From contig WJIM01000371.1 of NCBI GenBank assembly GCA_014730285.1, positions 1 to 18,356 on the forward strand: a stretch of 18,356 nt of DNA, written 5' to 3'. This document shows, in pieces, positions 7,492 to 14,885 of the stretch. The position numbers and the translations under genes were made by a program. Every line of letters starts with the position of its first letter. Positions within the stretch are counted from its first letter, which is position 1. A model generated the notes under the pieces. The model was given only the letters and a program-made list of their open reading frames with translations. It did no database searches and had not been told where the DNA came from. The DNA comes from Candidatus Zixiibacteriota bacterium (lineage in GTDB: Bacteria > Zixibacteria > MSB-5A5 > JAABVY01).

Positions 7492-9585
7492 ATGCTTAAA
7501 TCAAAATCATTACACCTGTCTCGAAAATCGAATTGGGGGGCTGTTCTTCTATCCTGTGCACTGCTTGTAATTTTGCTCTCGTCGGTTGCACGGTCCCGCG
7601 GCATGACTGAAGAGGATGTAGCCAATCTCCAATATGCTTACGAGATCGCCATCTCGCCCGACGGTCAGCTAATCGCCTATACCCTGATAGTAAGGCCTAA
7701 TCCGCTGGTAGAGGAAGACGACGACGCCAACCGTCATCTTTATGTCACCGACTTAAAGGGCAATGCAAGGCCGTTCATTACGGGCAAAGTGAGAATCAAA
7801 AAGATCGCCTTTACACCTGACGGCCGGTATATCACATACATAGCCGAACGCAAAAACGATAACGGCGATGAAGATAAAAATGACGCGCTGTATAAGATTC
7901 CGGTCGCAGGCGGTGAATCACAGAAAATCATCGAATTCGCTACTGATATAAAAGATTATACATATGCCCCTGATGGGGAGCATATCGCCTTTCTGGCCAA
8001 AGACTCACTAACCGATGAGCAGGACGATCTCGAGGACAAGGGCTTCGATCAGGAAATTTACGAAGAGGACTGGCGGCATGTGCGGGTCTGGATACTGAAT
8101 ACCAATGATCTCGAAGCTGAACCCAGAAAACTCGATCTTCCCGGAACTGCTTCCGATATAACCTGGAGTCCCGACGGCAACAGCCTGGCTATGGCGCTTG
8201 CGCAGACGCCGCTTATAGATGACGCCTATATGTATCAGAAGGTGACTACGGTTGATGTCGAAACCGGCGGGATTATCTATAAATTCGATAATATCGGCAA
8301 GCTGGGTGATATAGTATGGAGCCCGGACAGCAAACATCTTGCGATTATCAGTGGCAGCGATATTCACGATCCCAAGGAAGGCGAAATCTATATGCTCGAT
8401 GCCGAGGGCCGCGAGCTTCAGCCGGTAATGACAGACATTGACGGTCATGTCAGGGATATCTTCTGGATCGACAGCAAGACGATTCTCTACCTCGAACACA
8501 AAAACGTACACTCGGTTATAGGCACGATTAATACAAAAGGCACCGTCCAGAAAATCCTGGTATCGGATAAACGCCCCGTCTTTGACTATTTGAAGCTTTC
8601 GGAGAATAGGCAGGATGTCGTTCTGCTGGGAGATGCCCCAACTCACCCCGGCGAGGTATTCCATTATCGGATTAATGGCGATGATCCAAAACGCTTAACT
8701 AACAGCAATCCCTGGCTGGACGATCTCGAATTCGGAAAGCAGGAAGTTGTGCAGTACAATGCCCGTGACGGACTCGAGCTTTACGGTATGCTGATCCATC
8801 CGTCAGATGAGGTTGAGGGCCAGCGTTATCCGCTGATTGTCTATGTTCATGGCGGCCCGGAATCTCACAACACCGACGGCTGGCTGACATGGTACTCCGG
8901 TCCCGGACAGGTAGGCGCAGCCAAGGGCTATATGGTCTTCTATCCCAATTATCGCGGAAGTACCGGCAGGGGCATTGAGTTTTCTGAGATGGGTCAGGCA
9001 GATTACGCCGGCAGGGAATTCGATGATGTTGTTGACGCTGTCAACCATCTCGCGGAAATCGGCCTTGTGGACAAAGACAAAGTCGGCGTTACCGGCGGTT
9101 CTTACGGCGGATATGCCACCGCCTGGTGCTCGACCGCACTTTCAGAACATTTTGCAGCCGGTGTTATGAGAGTCGGCGTTTCCGATTTGATATCCAAATT
9201 CGGCACGACCGATATCCCTATGGAGATGTACTACATTCACGCCCAGTTCTGGCCCTGGGAGAAATGGCAGTGGTATCTGGAGCAGAGCCCGATTTATCAC
9301 GCCGGCAAGGGACGCACACCGCTTCTTATTATGCACGGCGAGGACGATACCAGGGTTCATCCCAGCCAATCAATGGAGCTTTACCGCTATTTGAAGACCC
9401 ACGGCAATGTCCCGGTCAGGCTGATTTTCTACCAGGATGAAGGGCACGGTACGGGCAAGGCTGCGGCAAGGTATGATACCAATCTGAGGCTCTTCCGCTG
9501 GATGGATCACTATCTCAAAGGTCCCGGAGGCGATCCGCCGCCGATTGAAATCGATTATAGCGGATTGAAACCTGAAGATGAATAG
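7492..9585 (+). CDS. Exported S9-family (prolyl oligopeptidase / acylaminoacyl-peptidase-like) serine peptidase
   Basis: The 697-residue product begins with a basic segment and a hydrophobic signal or anchor (residues ~16-35). Residues ~45-410 form a PD40-type beta-propeller with repeated 'SPDG' or 'PDG' turns (ISPDGQ, FTPDGR, YAPDGE, WSPDGN, WSPDSK). Residues ~430-685 are the alpha/beta-hydrolase domain with a complete catalytic triad: Ser537 in GGSYGGY, Asp619 in HGEDDTRV and His652 in DEGHG; 'VHGGPE' supplies the oxyanion region. In this family the propeller limits access to short peptides, so the enzyme probably cleaves oligopeptides in the periplasm. Start ATG 7492 has GGAGG ten bases upstream. 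Its position behind an OPT peptide transporter supports a peptide-use role. Dipeptidyl-peptidase or acylpeptide specificity cannot be separated by eye. Confidence 0.93.
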   Translation: MLKSKSLHLSRKSNWGAVLLSCALLVILLSSVARSRGMTEEDVANLQYAYEIAISPDGQLIAYTLIVRPNPLVEEDDDANRHLYVTDLKGNARPFITGKVRIKKIAFTPDGRYITYIAERKNDNGDEDKNDALYKIPVAGGESQKIIEFATDIKDYTYAPDGEHIAFLAKDSLTDEQDDLEDKGFDQEIYEEDWRHVRVWILNTNDLEAEPRKLDLPGTASDITWSPDGNSLAMALAQTPLIDDAYMYQKVTTVDVETGGIIYKFDNIGKLGDIVWSPDSKHLAIISGSDIHDPKEGEIYMLDAEGRELQPVMTDIDGHVRDIFWIDSKTILYLEHKNVHSVIGTINTKGTVQKILVSDKRPVFDYLKLSENRQDVVLLGDAPTHPGEVFHYRINGDDPKRLTNSNPWLDDLEFGKQEVVQYNARDGLELYGMLIHPSDEVEGQRYPLIVYVHGGPESHNTDGWLTWYSGPGQVGAAKGYMVFYPNYRGSTGRGIEFSEMGQADYAGREFDDVVDAVNHLAEIGLVDKDKVGVTGGSYGGYATAWCSTALSEHFAAGVMRVGVSDLISKFGTTDIPMEMYYIHAQFWPWEKWQWYLEQSPIYHAGKGRTPLLIMHGEDDTRVHPSQSMELYRYLKTHGNVPVRLIFYQDEGHGTGKAAARYDTNLRLFRWMDHYLKGPGGDPPPIEIDYSGLKPEDE

Positions 9586-9588
9586 ATT

Positions 9589-9621
9589 AAAATGGGGATC
9601 GGAAAATCCGATCCCCATTTT
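9589..9621. terminator. Strong bidirectional terminator between convergent genes
   Basis: A perfect 15-bp stem (9589-9603 with 9607-9621, AAAATGGGGATCGGA and its complement) closes a 3-base AAA loop. T-rich sequence follows on the plus strand, and the A-rich left arm gives U residues on the minus strand. It lies between the stop codons of the S9 peptidase (9585) and the minus-strand MscS channel (9631), so it can end both transcripts. Confidence 0.9.
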
Positions 9622-9630
9622 TTATATCGA

Positions 9631-10533
9631 TTATGCGGCGGCCTCTTCCCTGCCCATCAATTTGACATGCATCGGGGGCGCCACGCCTTTCTTATCCTCG
9701 CCCATGTAAAGGGTAACATGCGGGAAGGGTATCTCTATGCCTTTTTCATCGAAGGCAATCTTTAATCTGCGATTGAATTCACGCGCCACACGCCATTGCT
9801 TAATCGGCTTGGTCTTGGTGCGGGCCTTGATTATAAGAGCCGAATCGGCAAATTTATCCAATCCCAGAACCTCGAGCGGCTCAAGGATATCATCCTTATA
9901 TTTATCATCATTGCGAAGGTCTTCGTCAACCGCCTTGGCGATCTCGATTACCTCATCGACATTTTCACGATAAGCCACCCCGATTTCAAAAACATACTGC
10001 GAGAAATCCTTGGTCATGTTGGTAACTACATCAATTGTCCCGTTACGGATGAAGTGCACATTGCCTGAGAGATCTCGCAGTACCGTATTTTTGAGGCTTA
10101 CCTTTTCCACCAGGCCGCCCTTTCCTCCGATTATAACCACATCACCGACACGAATCTGATCCTGCAAGAGAATAAAGAATCCGCTGATCACATCCTGCAC
10201 AAGATACTGCGACCCGAAGCCGATTGCCACACCTACAATACCGGCGGCGGCCAGAATCGGCCCGATCTGTATGCCGAATTCGCCCAGGATCATAATGACG
10301 GCAATTATCATTACCACGAGTCCCATGATGAATTGTATGATGCCGCTTAATGTATCCGCACGTTTCCTCATTTCAACTCCGGCATCCTCGCCTCGAAACT
10401 GATCGAATATCTTTCTCGAAAATACCCTAACCACTTTCATGGCGATTAGCATCAGGATTAAAATCAACAATATCCTTAATCCATGATTAATCAGCCACAA
10501 TTTTACTATTTCCCATAATTCCTGTAAATCCAT
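9631..10533 (-). CDS. Small MscS-family mechanosensitive ion channel
   Basis: The 300-residue protein is the size of minimal MscS channels. It has an N-terminal helix at ~16-35, a second helix at ~65-85, and a pore-lining third helix rich in Gly and Ala (ILAAAGIVGVAIGFGSQYLV). The family sequence 'QDVISGFFILLQDQIRVGD' follows, then the soluble beta and alpha/beta vestibule domains. MscS channels open on membrane tension and release solutes during hypo-osmotic shock. Start ATG 10533 (minus strand) has AAGGAGG four bases upstream. It is the last gene of a probable three-gene minus-strand operon, 61 bases after corA, and ends in the bidirectional hairpin at 9589-9621. Confidence 0.92.
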   Translation of the reverse strand: MDLQELWEIVKLWLINHGLRILLILILMLIAMKVVRVFSRKIFDQFRGEDAGVEMRKRADTLSGIIQFIMGLVVMIIAVIMILGEFGIQIGPILAAAGIVGVAIGFGSQYLVQDVISGFFILLQDQIRVGDVVIIGGKGGLVEKVSLKNTVLRDLSGNVHFIRNGTIDVVTNMTKDFSQYVFEIGVAYRENVDEVIEIAKAVDEDLRNDDKYKDDILEPLEVLGLDKFADSALIIKARTKTKPIKQWRVAREFNRRLKIAFDEKGIEIPFPHVTLYMGEDKKGVAPPMHVKLMGREEAAA

Positions 10534-10594
10534 GATGCCTCCTTTAATAAAAAATATGTGCTTGATATTCTTATTTTATATGGGTGCGGAAATT

Positions 10595-11674
10595 TCAAAG
10601 CCATTTCTTTCGGCGGAAAAAGATCAAAAGGCCGATACCTATAATAAGCACGGCCATCCAGAAGAATATATAACCGTAACGAAGACTGAGTTCCGGCAGA
10701 TTGAACGGACTGGCCGAGGTATCGAAATTCATGCCGTAAACTCCGGCCAGAAAGCCAAGGGGAATGAAAATAGTTGCAATAATAGTGAGTACCTTCATGA
10801 CCTGGTTCATGCGGTTGCTAATACTGGAAAGATAGATATCCAGAAGTCCCGAGATCATATCCCGAAAAGTTTCGACCGTATCTATAACCTGAATTATATG
10901 CTCATACAAATCGCGCAGATACGGCTTTGTGAAATCGTGTACCAACTCAGATTCTGTCCTGTCCATCGACCCGGCAACCTCGCGCAAAGGCCAGATTGCC
11001 TTGCGTATGAATACCATTTGACGTTTCAGAGCATAAATAGTTTCCAGATCCTCGTGTTCCGGATTCGAAACAAGTTCATCTTCAAGCTCTTCAACTGTGT
11101 CTCCGATTTTCTCCAGCACCACAAAATAGTTATCCACGATTGCATCTATCAAGGCATAGGCCAGATAATCCGCTCCCATAAAGCGCACACGCGGTTTGGT
11201 CTTGCGGATTCTCTCGCGTACATGATCGAAAACATCCCCTTCTTTCTCCTGAAATGAGATGACATAGTTTTTACCGAATACAATGCTGACCTGCTCCGAC
11301 TCAATACCATCCTCGGACTTGGGATTAAGCATTTTCATGGTAATGAATATATACTCCCCGCTGTCCTCGAACTTGGGACGATGGCCGGTATTAGCGATAT
11401 CCTCCTGATTCAAAGCATGTATGCCAAAATGCTCGCCTAGCTTTTCGATATTCGAAACATCGTGAATACCGTTTATATTGATCCAGGTCACGGTCGAGGA
11501 GTCCTTAAACTCAAAACAATCTTCGATCTTTTCAAGCCGTTTTTCTTCAAGCTCGGTTTCGTTGTAATCTATGATGTCGATGGTAACTTTCTCTGTCCTT
11601 TGTTCACCGACATAGACAACCGCGCCTGGCTTAAGCCCTTTTGATTTGGAATGTTTTTTTATCAAGCGAGTCAT
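10595..11674 (-). CDS. corA: CorA-type magnesium/cobalt transport protein
   Basis: The 359-residue protein has the CorA architecture: a large acidic cytoplasmic N-terminal domain, a long helical stalk (~residues 150-290) and two C-terminal membrane helices. The selectivity motif Tyr-Gly-Met-Asn is at residues 313-316, after the first membrane helix, and the protein ends in the basic RRKKWL. CorA is a pentameric channel for Mg2+, also passing Co2+ and Ni2+, that closes when cytoplasmic Mg2+ is high. The start codon (ATG, minus strand 11674) is preceded by only a weak AGGAT. It lies 40 bases downstream of one MscS gene and 61 bases upstream of another, consistent with one transcript. Some 'YGMNF' proteins carry other divalent ions, such as Zn2+ in the ZntB branch, so the ion is inferred. 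Confidence 0.93.
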   Translation of the reverse strand: MTRLIKKHSKSKGLKPGAVVYVGEQRTEKVTIDIIDYNETELEEKRLEKIEDCFEFKDSSTVTWININGIHDVSNIEKLGEHFGIHALNQEDIANTGHRPKFEDSGEYIFITMKMLNPKSEDGIESEQVSIVFGKNYVISFQEKEGDVFDHVRERIRKTKPRVRFMGADYLAYALIDAIVDNYFVVLEKIGDTVEELEDELVSNPEHEDLETIYALKRQMVFIRKAIWPLREVAGSMDRTESELVHDFTKPYLRDLYEHIIQVIDTVETFRDMISGLLDIYLSSISNRMNQVMKVLTIIATIFIPLGFLAGVYGMNFDTSASPFNLPELSLRYGYIFFWMAVLIIGIGLLIFFRRKKWL

Positions 11675-11714
11675 TTCGTAATTATCCTGTTATCTGCGCC
11701 CATTTTTTGAAATT

Positions 11715-12791
11715 CTATTTATCCTTTTTCTCTTCTTCTTTTCTTTTCAGAATCGCAGCAATATTTTCCCTGCGGTCTTCCATTCGTTTCAAAAGCCCTT
11801 TCATATTCTCAACATCAGCCTCATCACCGGCTATATCGATACTTTCTTTCAGTCTTTCCATTTCCTTCCCGAGCTTCTCATAGGTCTCATGCAGTTTCTC
11901 AACCGACTCGGCCTCATCCGCTTTTTCAAAGACCAGCTTCTCCGGCTCGGGCATAGCCTCAGATGCGGCAGCGCCATCAGTTGGCGTCGCATCGGGCATA
12001 ACCTTTACATCCTCGGGCATGGCCCGGGTATTCATGAATGTCGGCGAGACAATTTCGACACCGTTTTTCTGCAAAACGTCGAGCATCATCTTCCGTAGTC
12101 TGGAACGGGCTGAGATAAGATGTTTGACATCTTTCAGAAGGCCGGAGATACGATAAGTAACCGAAAAATCACCCAGATCGATGACATGCATAAACGGCTC
12201 CTCGAGCTCAGCCTCTTCCGCAGCCTTCAGCAGCAAATTTTCCACCTTTGTGCGGGAAACATCATAACCCAAAGACACATCAGCCGAGATAATGGTGCCG
12301 GAGGACCTGACAACCTTTACCGGATTAGTTACCAAATACATGTTCGGCATAGTCGTAAGGTCGCTGTCGATTGTCTGGATTTCGGTATGAAATAATCCCC
12401 GGTCGGAGACACGTCCGAAATAATCCCCGGTGCTGATGAAGTCTCCCGGGCGGAAGCTCTTGATCGCCCGAAGCATCAAGCCCGCCATGGCATTACCGAT
12501 AAATGTCGTTGATGACAAGGCGATAATAGCGCTAAGCAGGATACCCAGAAGGCTCAAAAGCTGGCCCTTGGAGGTATCCTTAATGGGCAGGAGTAGAATT
12601 ACAATGACCGTACCCAAAACCACGAGAATCAGAGTGATAATCTGGCTCCTGAATTTGAGCCCCGGCACTTTTGAGTAATGCCGCTGGATGAAATGGCGGA
12701 TTAGAAATAATCCGATAATTACACCTATAACTGCTGCCCAGGAGGGTAAAATCGGCTTAATACTGTCAAAAAATTGATTCAGATATTCCAT
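11715..12791 (-). CDS. MscS-family mechanosensitive channel with C-terminal coiled coil
   Basis: The 358-residue product has three N-terminal membrane helices (~16-36, ~50-70, ~80-105). The MscS-type segment 'STTFIGNAMAGLMLRAIKSFRPGD' follows, then the soluble beta domain with the family-typical 'MPNMYLVTNPV'. After the MscS core (~residue 260) there is a Pro/Ala/Glu-rich linker and a strongly charged heptad-like helix (~295-358, Glu/Lys-rich) that ordinary MscS proteins lack. It is only distantly similar to the other MscS gene here, so the two are not a recent duplication. The first gene of the minus-strand set, it has AAGGGA seven bases before ATG 12791. The tail may mediate oligomerisation or partner binding; that part is inference. 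Confidence 0.88.
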   Translation of the reverse strand: MEYLNQFFDSIKPILPSWAAVIGVIIGLFLIRHFIQRHYSKVPGLKFRSQIITLILVVLGTVIVILLLPIKDTSKGQLLSLLGILLSAIIALSSTTFIGNAMAGLMLRAIKSFRPGDFISTGDYFGRVSDRGLFHTEIQTIDSDLTTMPNMYLVTNPVKVVRSSGTIISADVSLGYDVSRTKVENLLLKAAEEAELEEPFMHVIDLGDFSVTYRISGLLKDVKHLISARSRLRKMMLDVLQKNGVEIVSPTFMNTRAMPEDVKVMPDATPTDGAAASEAMPEPEKLVFEKADEAESVEKLHETYEKLGKEMERLKESIDIAGDEADVENMKGLLKRMEDRRENIAAILKRKEEEKKDK

Positions 12792-12855
12792 TTATATTCC
12801 CTTAAGAGCTCTGCAATAAACTCCCCGCTTCCTTTTATTGTGTTCTCCTATATAG

Positions 12856-12885
12856 ATTTAAGACAATTTTTACCTTATAAGTCAA
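12856..12885 (-). promoter_or_regulatory. Candidate promoter for the MscS-CorA-MscS operon
   Basis: On the minus strand TTGACT (12885-12880) is followed after 18 bases by TTAAAT (12861-12856). It would give a leader of roughly 60 bases before the ATG at 12791. The match is moderate. Confidence 0.35.
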
Positions 12886-13014
12886 GCAAATTTTGCAATT
12901 TATACACTTAACGACAGGTCCATTAACGTGTTTATTCAGCAAATCCGAGGCTTTATAAGATAGAGTAATTAGACATAGCTTGTGCATTTTTTCACGAACT
13001 CAAACCGATTATCA

Positions 13015-13042
13015 TTGACAACCATTCCGAAAATTGTATTTT
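13015..13042 (+). promoter_or_regulatory. Candidate promoter for the kinase-transporter operon
   Basis: A consensus TTGACA (13015-13020) is followed after 16 bases by TATTTT (13037-13042), about 75 bases before the kinase start. The -35 is perfect and the -10 matches at 4 of 6 positions. Confidence 0.4.
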
Positions 13043-13119
13043 TGCAATGGCAGTTTGTCGCGTGATACCGTAACTAATGAGGATTCCACCCGCATAGTCA
13101 GGCGTGGTCTGGGGTGTGG

Positions 13120-14817
13120 ATGGTAGCTAAGTCAGGCAAAAACACAGATTCTTTGGCGGAATCTCTTCCCTTTAACAGGGATCATTACAAGGATTTAAAG
13201 CGGAAGCAGATAATCCGGTTGCTTTTATTCTATCTTGGTCCGCTGATAGTCCTTATCATCTTCTTCAGCATCCAATACAATGCGTTGGTATCCGAAAGCC
13301 GTCGTCTCCATCTGACGGCCATCGCCGAAAATCAATCCAACACCCTGAACCTATTTCTCTCTGAAAGAATTGTGAACCTCGATAATCTTATTGACGATCC
13401 CCGCTTCCAGCATCCGCCAACATCATCGAATCTTCAAATCTATCTGGAAAGATTGAAGATGAATAGTCAGAGCTTTATAGATATAGGCTATTTCGACTCA
13501 TCCGGCATCCAAACAGCCTATGCCGGCCCCTACCCATCCCTCGAAAAAGTCGACTACAGCTCCGAGGACTGGTTCCAAAGGCTCAGGGAGGGGGAAAAGC
13601 GATTTATTATTACCGATATATATCTCGGTTTTCGTCAAATCCCGCATTTCACAATCGCGGTCAGCCGGAACATAGGCAGTGAGGAAATCGTCTTGCGAGC
13701 TTCCCTCGATCCCGGGAATATCTACGAGTATATGCGCAGCCTCGAGGGCGCCAACGAGGTTTTTATTTCTATTGTAAATGAGGACGGTTACTACCAGCTT
13801 GTCACTCCGCATATAGGCACTCCTCTTGAGACATCCTCAATAGTCCCTCCGCAAAATCCGCGCTTAGGGGCGGAGAACGTCAAAATTGAGGGATCCCGGA
13901 TAACATACGCCTATTCATGGCTGCGCCTGGCAGACTGGGCGTTGATCGTACAGCCCTCGGATGATGAGAAGCAGGAATTTTTCTCCGGCTTTAATCTTCG
14001 AATCTATATCATCGCAGCCTCAATGATAATCCTGATTATCCTGGTAATAGCCTTCAGGGCAAATAAACTGGTTGAGATGCAGATGGAGACCGACCGCACT
14101 CGTGCCCAGCTCGAACATGCCTCCAAGCTGGCCTCGGTCGGAGAGCTCGCCGCTGGAATAGCACATGAGATAAATAATCCGCTGGCCATAATTAACGAAG
14201 AGGCCGGACTTATAAAAGATTATATGGACCCTGAATTTGGCGAAAGTATGGACCCTGAAAGACTTAAGGAACATCTCAATTCAATCCAGAGCTCGGTATT
14301 CAGGTGCCGCGATATCACACACAAATTGCTGCGGTTCGTGCGGAAGTCCGATGTGGAGCTCAAGACTCATAATATCAATGAAATCATCGACGGCGTTGTG
14401 GACGGCCTTTTGGTGCGGGAGATGCGGGTCTCGAATATTGAAATCGAAAAGAAATACTCGTCCGACATTCCGCCGGTCATGACCGACAGCAATCAGCTCC
14501 AGCAGGTAATCCTGAATATTATCAACAACGGGGTTGATGCGCTCGAGGGTCAGGCGGGACAGATATCCATTTCAACCGGAATGAATAATAACAAAGTAAG
14601 GATTTCAATAAACGATACCGGCAAAGGAATAAAACCCGAGGATATGGAAAAATTGTTCATTCCCTTTTACACGACTAAGGAAGTTGGTAAAGGCACCGGT
14701 CTGGGACTTTCTGTCAGTTACGGTATAATAAAAAGCCTGGGAGGCGAGATAAAGGTTGATTCAACCGTAGGCAAAGGAAGTGAATTTACTATCATACTTC
14801 CACTTAAGCCGGGATAA
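13120..14817 (+). CDS. Membrane-bound sensor histidine kinase with periplasmic Cache-like domain
   Basis: The 565-residue protein has a membrane helix at ~31-53, a ~235-residue extracytoplasmic domain with Cache-type features ('SQSFIDIGYFDSSG', 'DWFQRLREG'), and a second helix at ~295-315. A dimerisation domain follows with phosphoacceptor His349 in HEINNP, then a complete ATPase domain: N box near Asn466-Asn470, Asp499-x-Gly-x-Gly503 and GKGTGLGLS at ~523-531. There is no PAS or receiver domain. The kinase type resembles NtrB/DctB-like enzymes, and Cache sensors of this kind often bind small carboxylates or amino acids. ATG 13120 was chosen because GGGG lies five bases upstream; a GTG at 13114 in the same frame is possible. 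Two receiver-containing genes follow on the same strand, the first after 68 bases, so it probably phosphorylates one or both. Confidence 0.92.
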   Translation: MVAKSGKNTDSLAESLPFNRDHYKDLKRKQIIRLLLFYLGPLIVLIIFFSIQYNALVSESRRLHLTAIAENQSNTLNLFLSERIVNLDNLIDDPRFQHPPTSSNLQIYLERLKMNSQSFIDIGYFDSSGIQTAYAGPYPSLEKVDYSSEDWFQRLREGEKRFIITDIYLGFRQIPHFTIAVSRNIGSEEIVLRASLDPGNIYEYMRSLEGANEVFISIVNEDGYYQLVTPHIGTPLETSSIVPPQNPRLGAENVKIEGSRITYAYSWLRLADWALIVQPSDDEKQEFFSGFNLRIYIIAASMIILIILVIAFRANKLVEMQMETDRTRAQLEHASKLASVGELAAGIAHEINNPLAIINEEAGLIKDYMDPEFGESMDPERLKEHLNSIQSSVFRCRDITHKLLRFVRKSDVELKTHNINEIIDGVVDGLLVREMRVSNIEIEKKYSSDIPPVMTDSNQLQQVILNIINNGVDALEGQAGQISISTGMNNNKVRISINDTGKGIKPEDMEKLFIPFYTTKEVGKGTGLGLSVSYGIIKSLGGEIKVDSTVGKGSEFTIILPLKPG

Positions 14818-14873
14818 TAGCAGATGCAAAAGACAAGAATTTTTGAGATTTATACAGCTTGCAATACAAGCGC

Positions 14874-14879
14874 GGGAGG
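14874..14879 (+). promoter_or_regulatory. Ribosome binding site that fixes the start of the receiver-transporter fusion
   Basis: GGGAGG lies six bases before ATG 14886. A TTG at 14859 is in frame but unsupported. Starting at 14886 gives the standard receiver N-terminus MPKLLIVDDE. Confidence 0.85.
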
Positions 14880-14885
14880 CAGAAT

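Larger units (their letters stand above)
12792..13119. promoter_or_regulatory. Divergent intergenic region between the MscS/CorA operon and the kinase operon
   Basis: About 328 bases of AT-rich DNA separate two outward-facing operons. No coding sequence, RNA gene or clear riboswitch fold is visible. It holds one promoter candidate in each direction, given separately. An 8-base direct repeat AGTCAGGC occurs at 13096-13103 and 13130-13137, flanking the kinase start; its meaning is unknown. Confidence 0.6.

Noticed and set aside
8008..8664. A 218-codon open frame on the minus strand inside the S9 peptidase gene.
   Set aside because: It lies wholly opposite a strongly conserved propeller-coding region, has no recognisable domain and no supporting gene context.
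10532..11257. A 241-codon plus-strand frame opposite corA.
   Set aside because: It mirrors the conserved CorA coding sequence, lacks a ribosome binding site and shows no known motif; an antisense by-product of codon bias is the simpler explanation.
14859..14885. Extension of the receiver-transporter protein to a TTG start.
   Set aside because: The nine extra codons include the ribosome binding site itself, and ATG 14886 is well spaced from GGGAGG.
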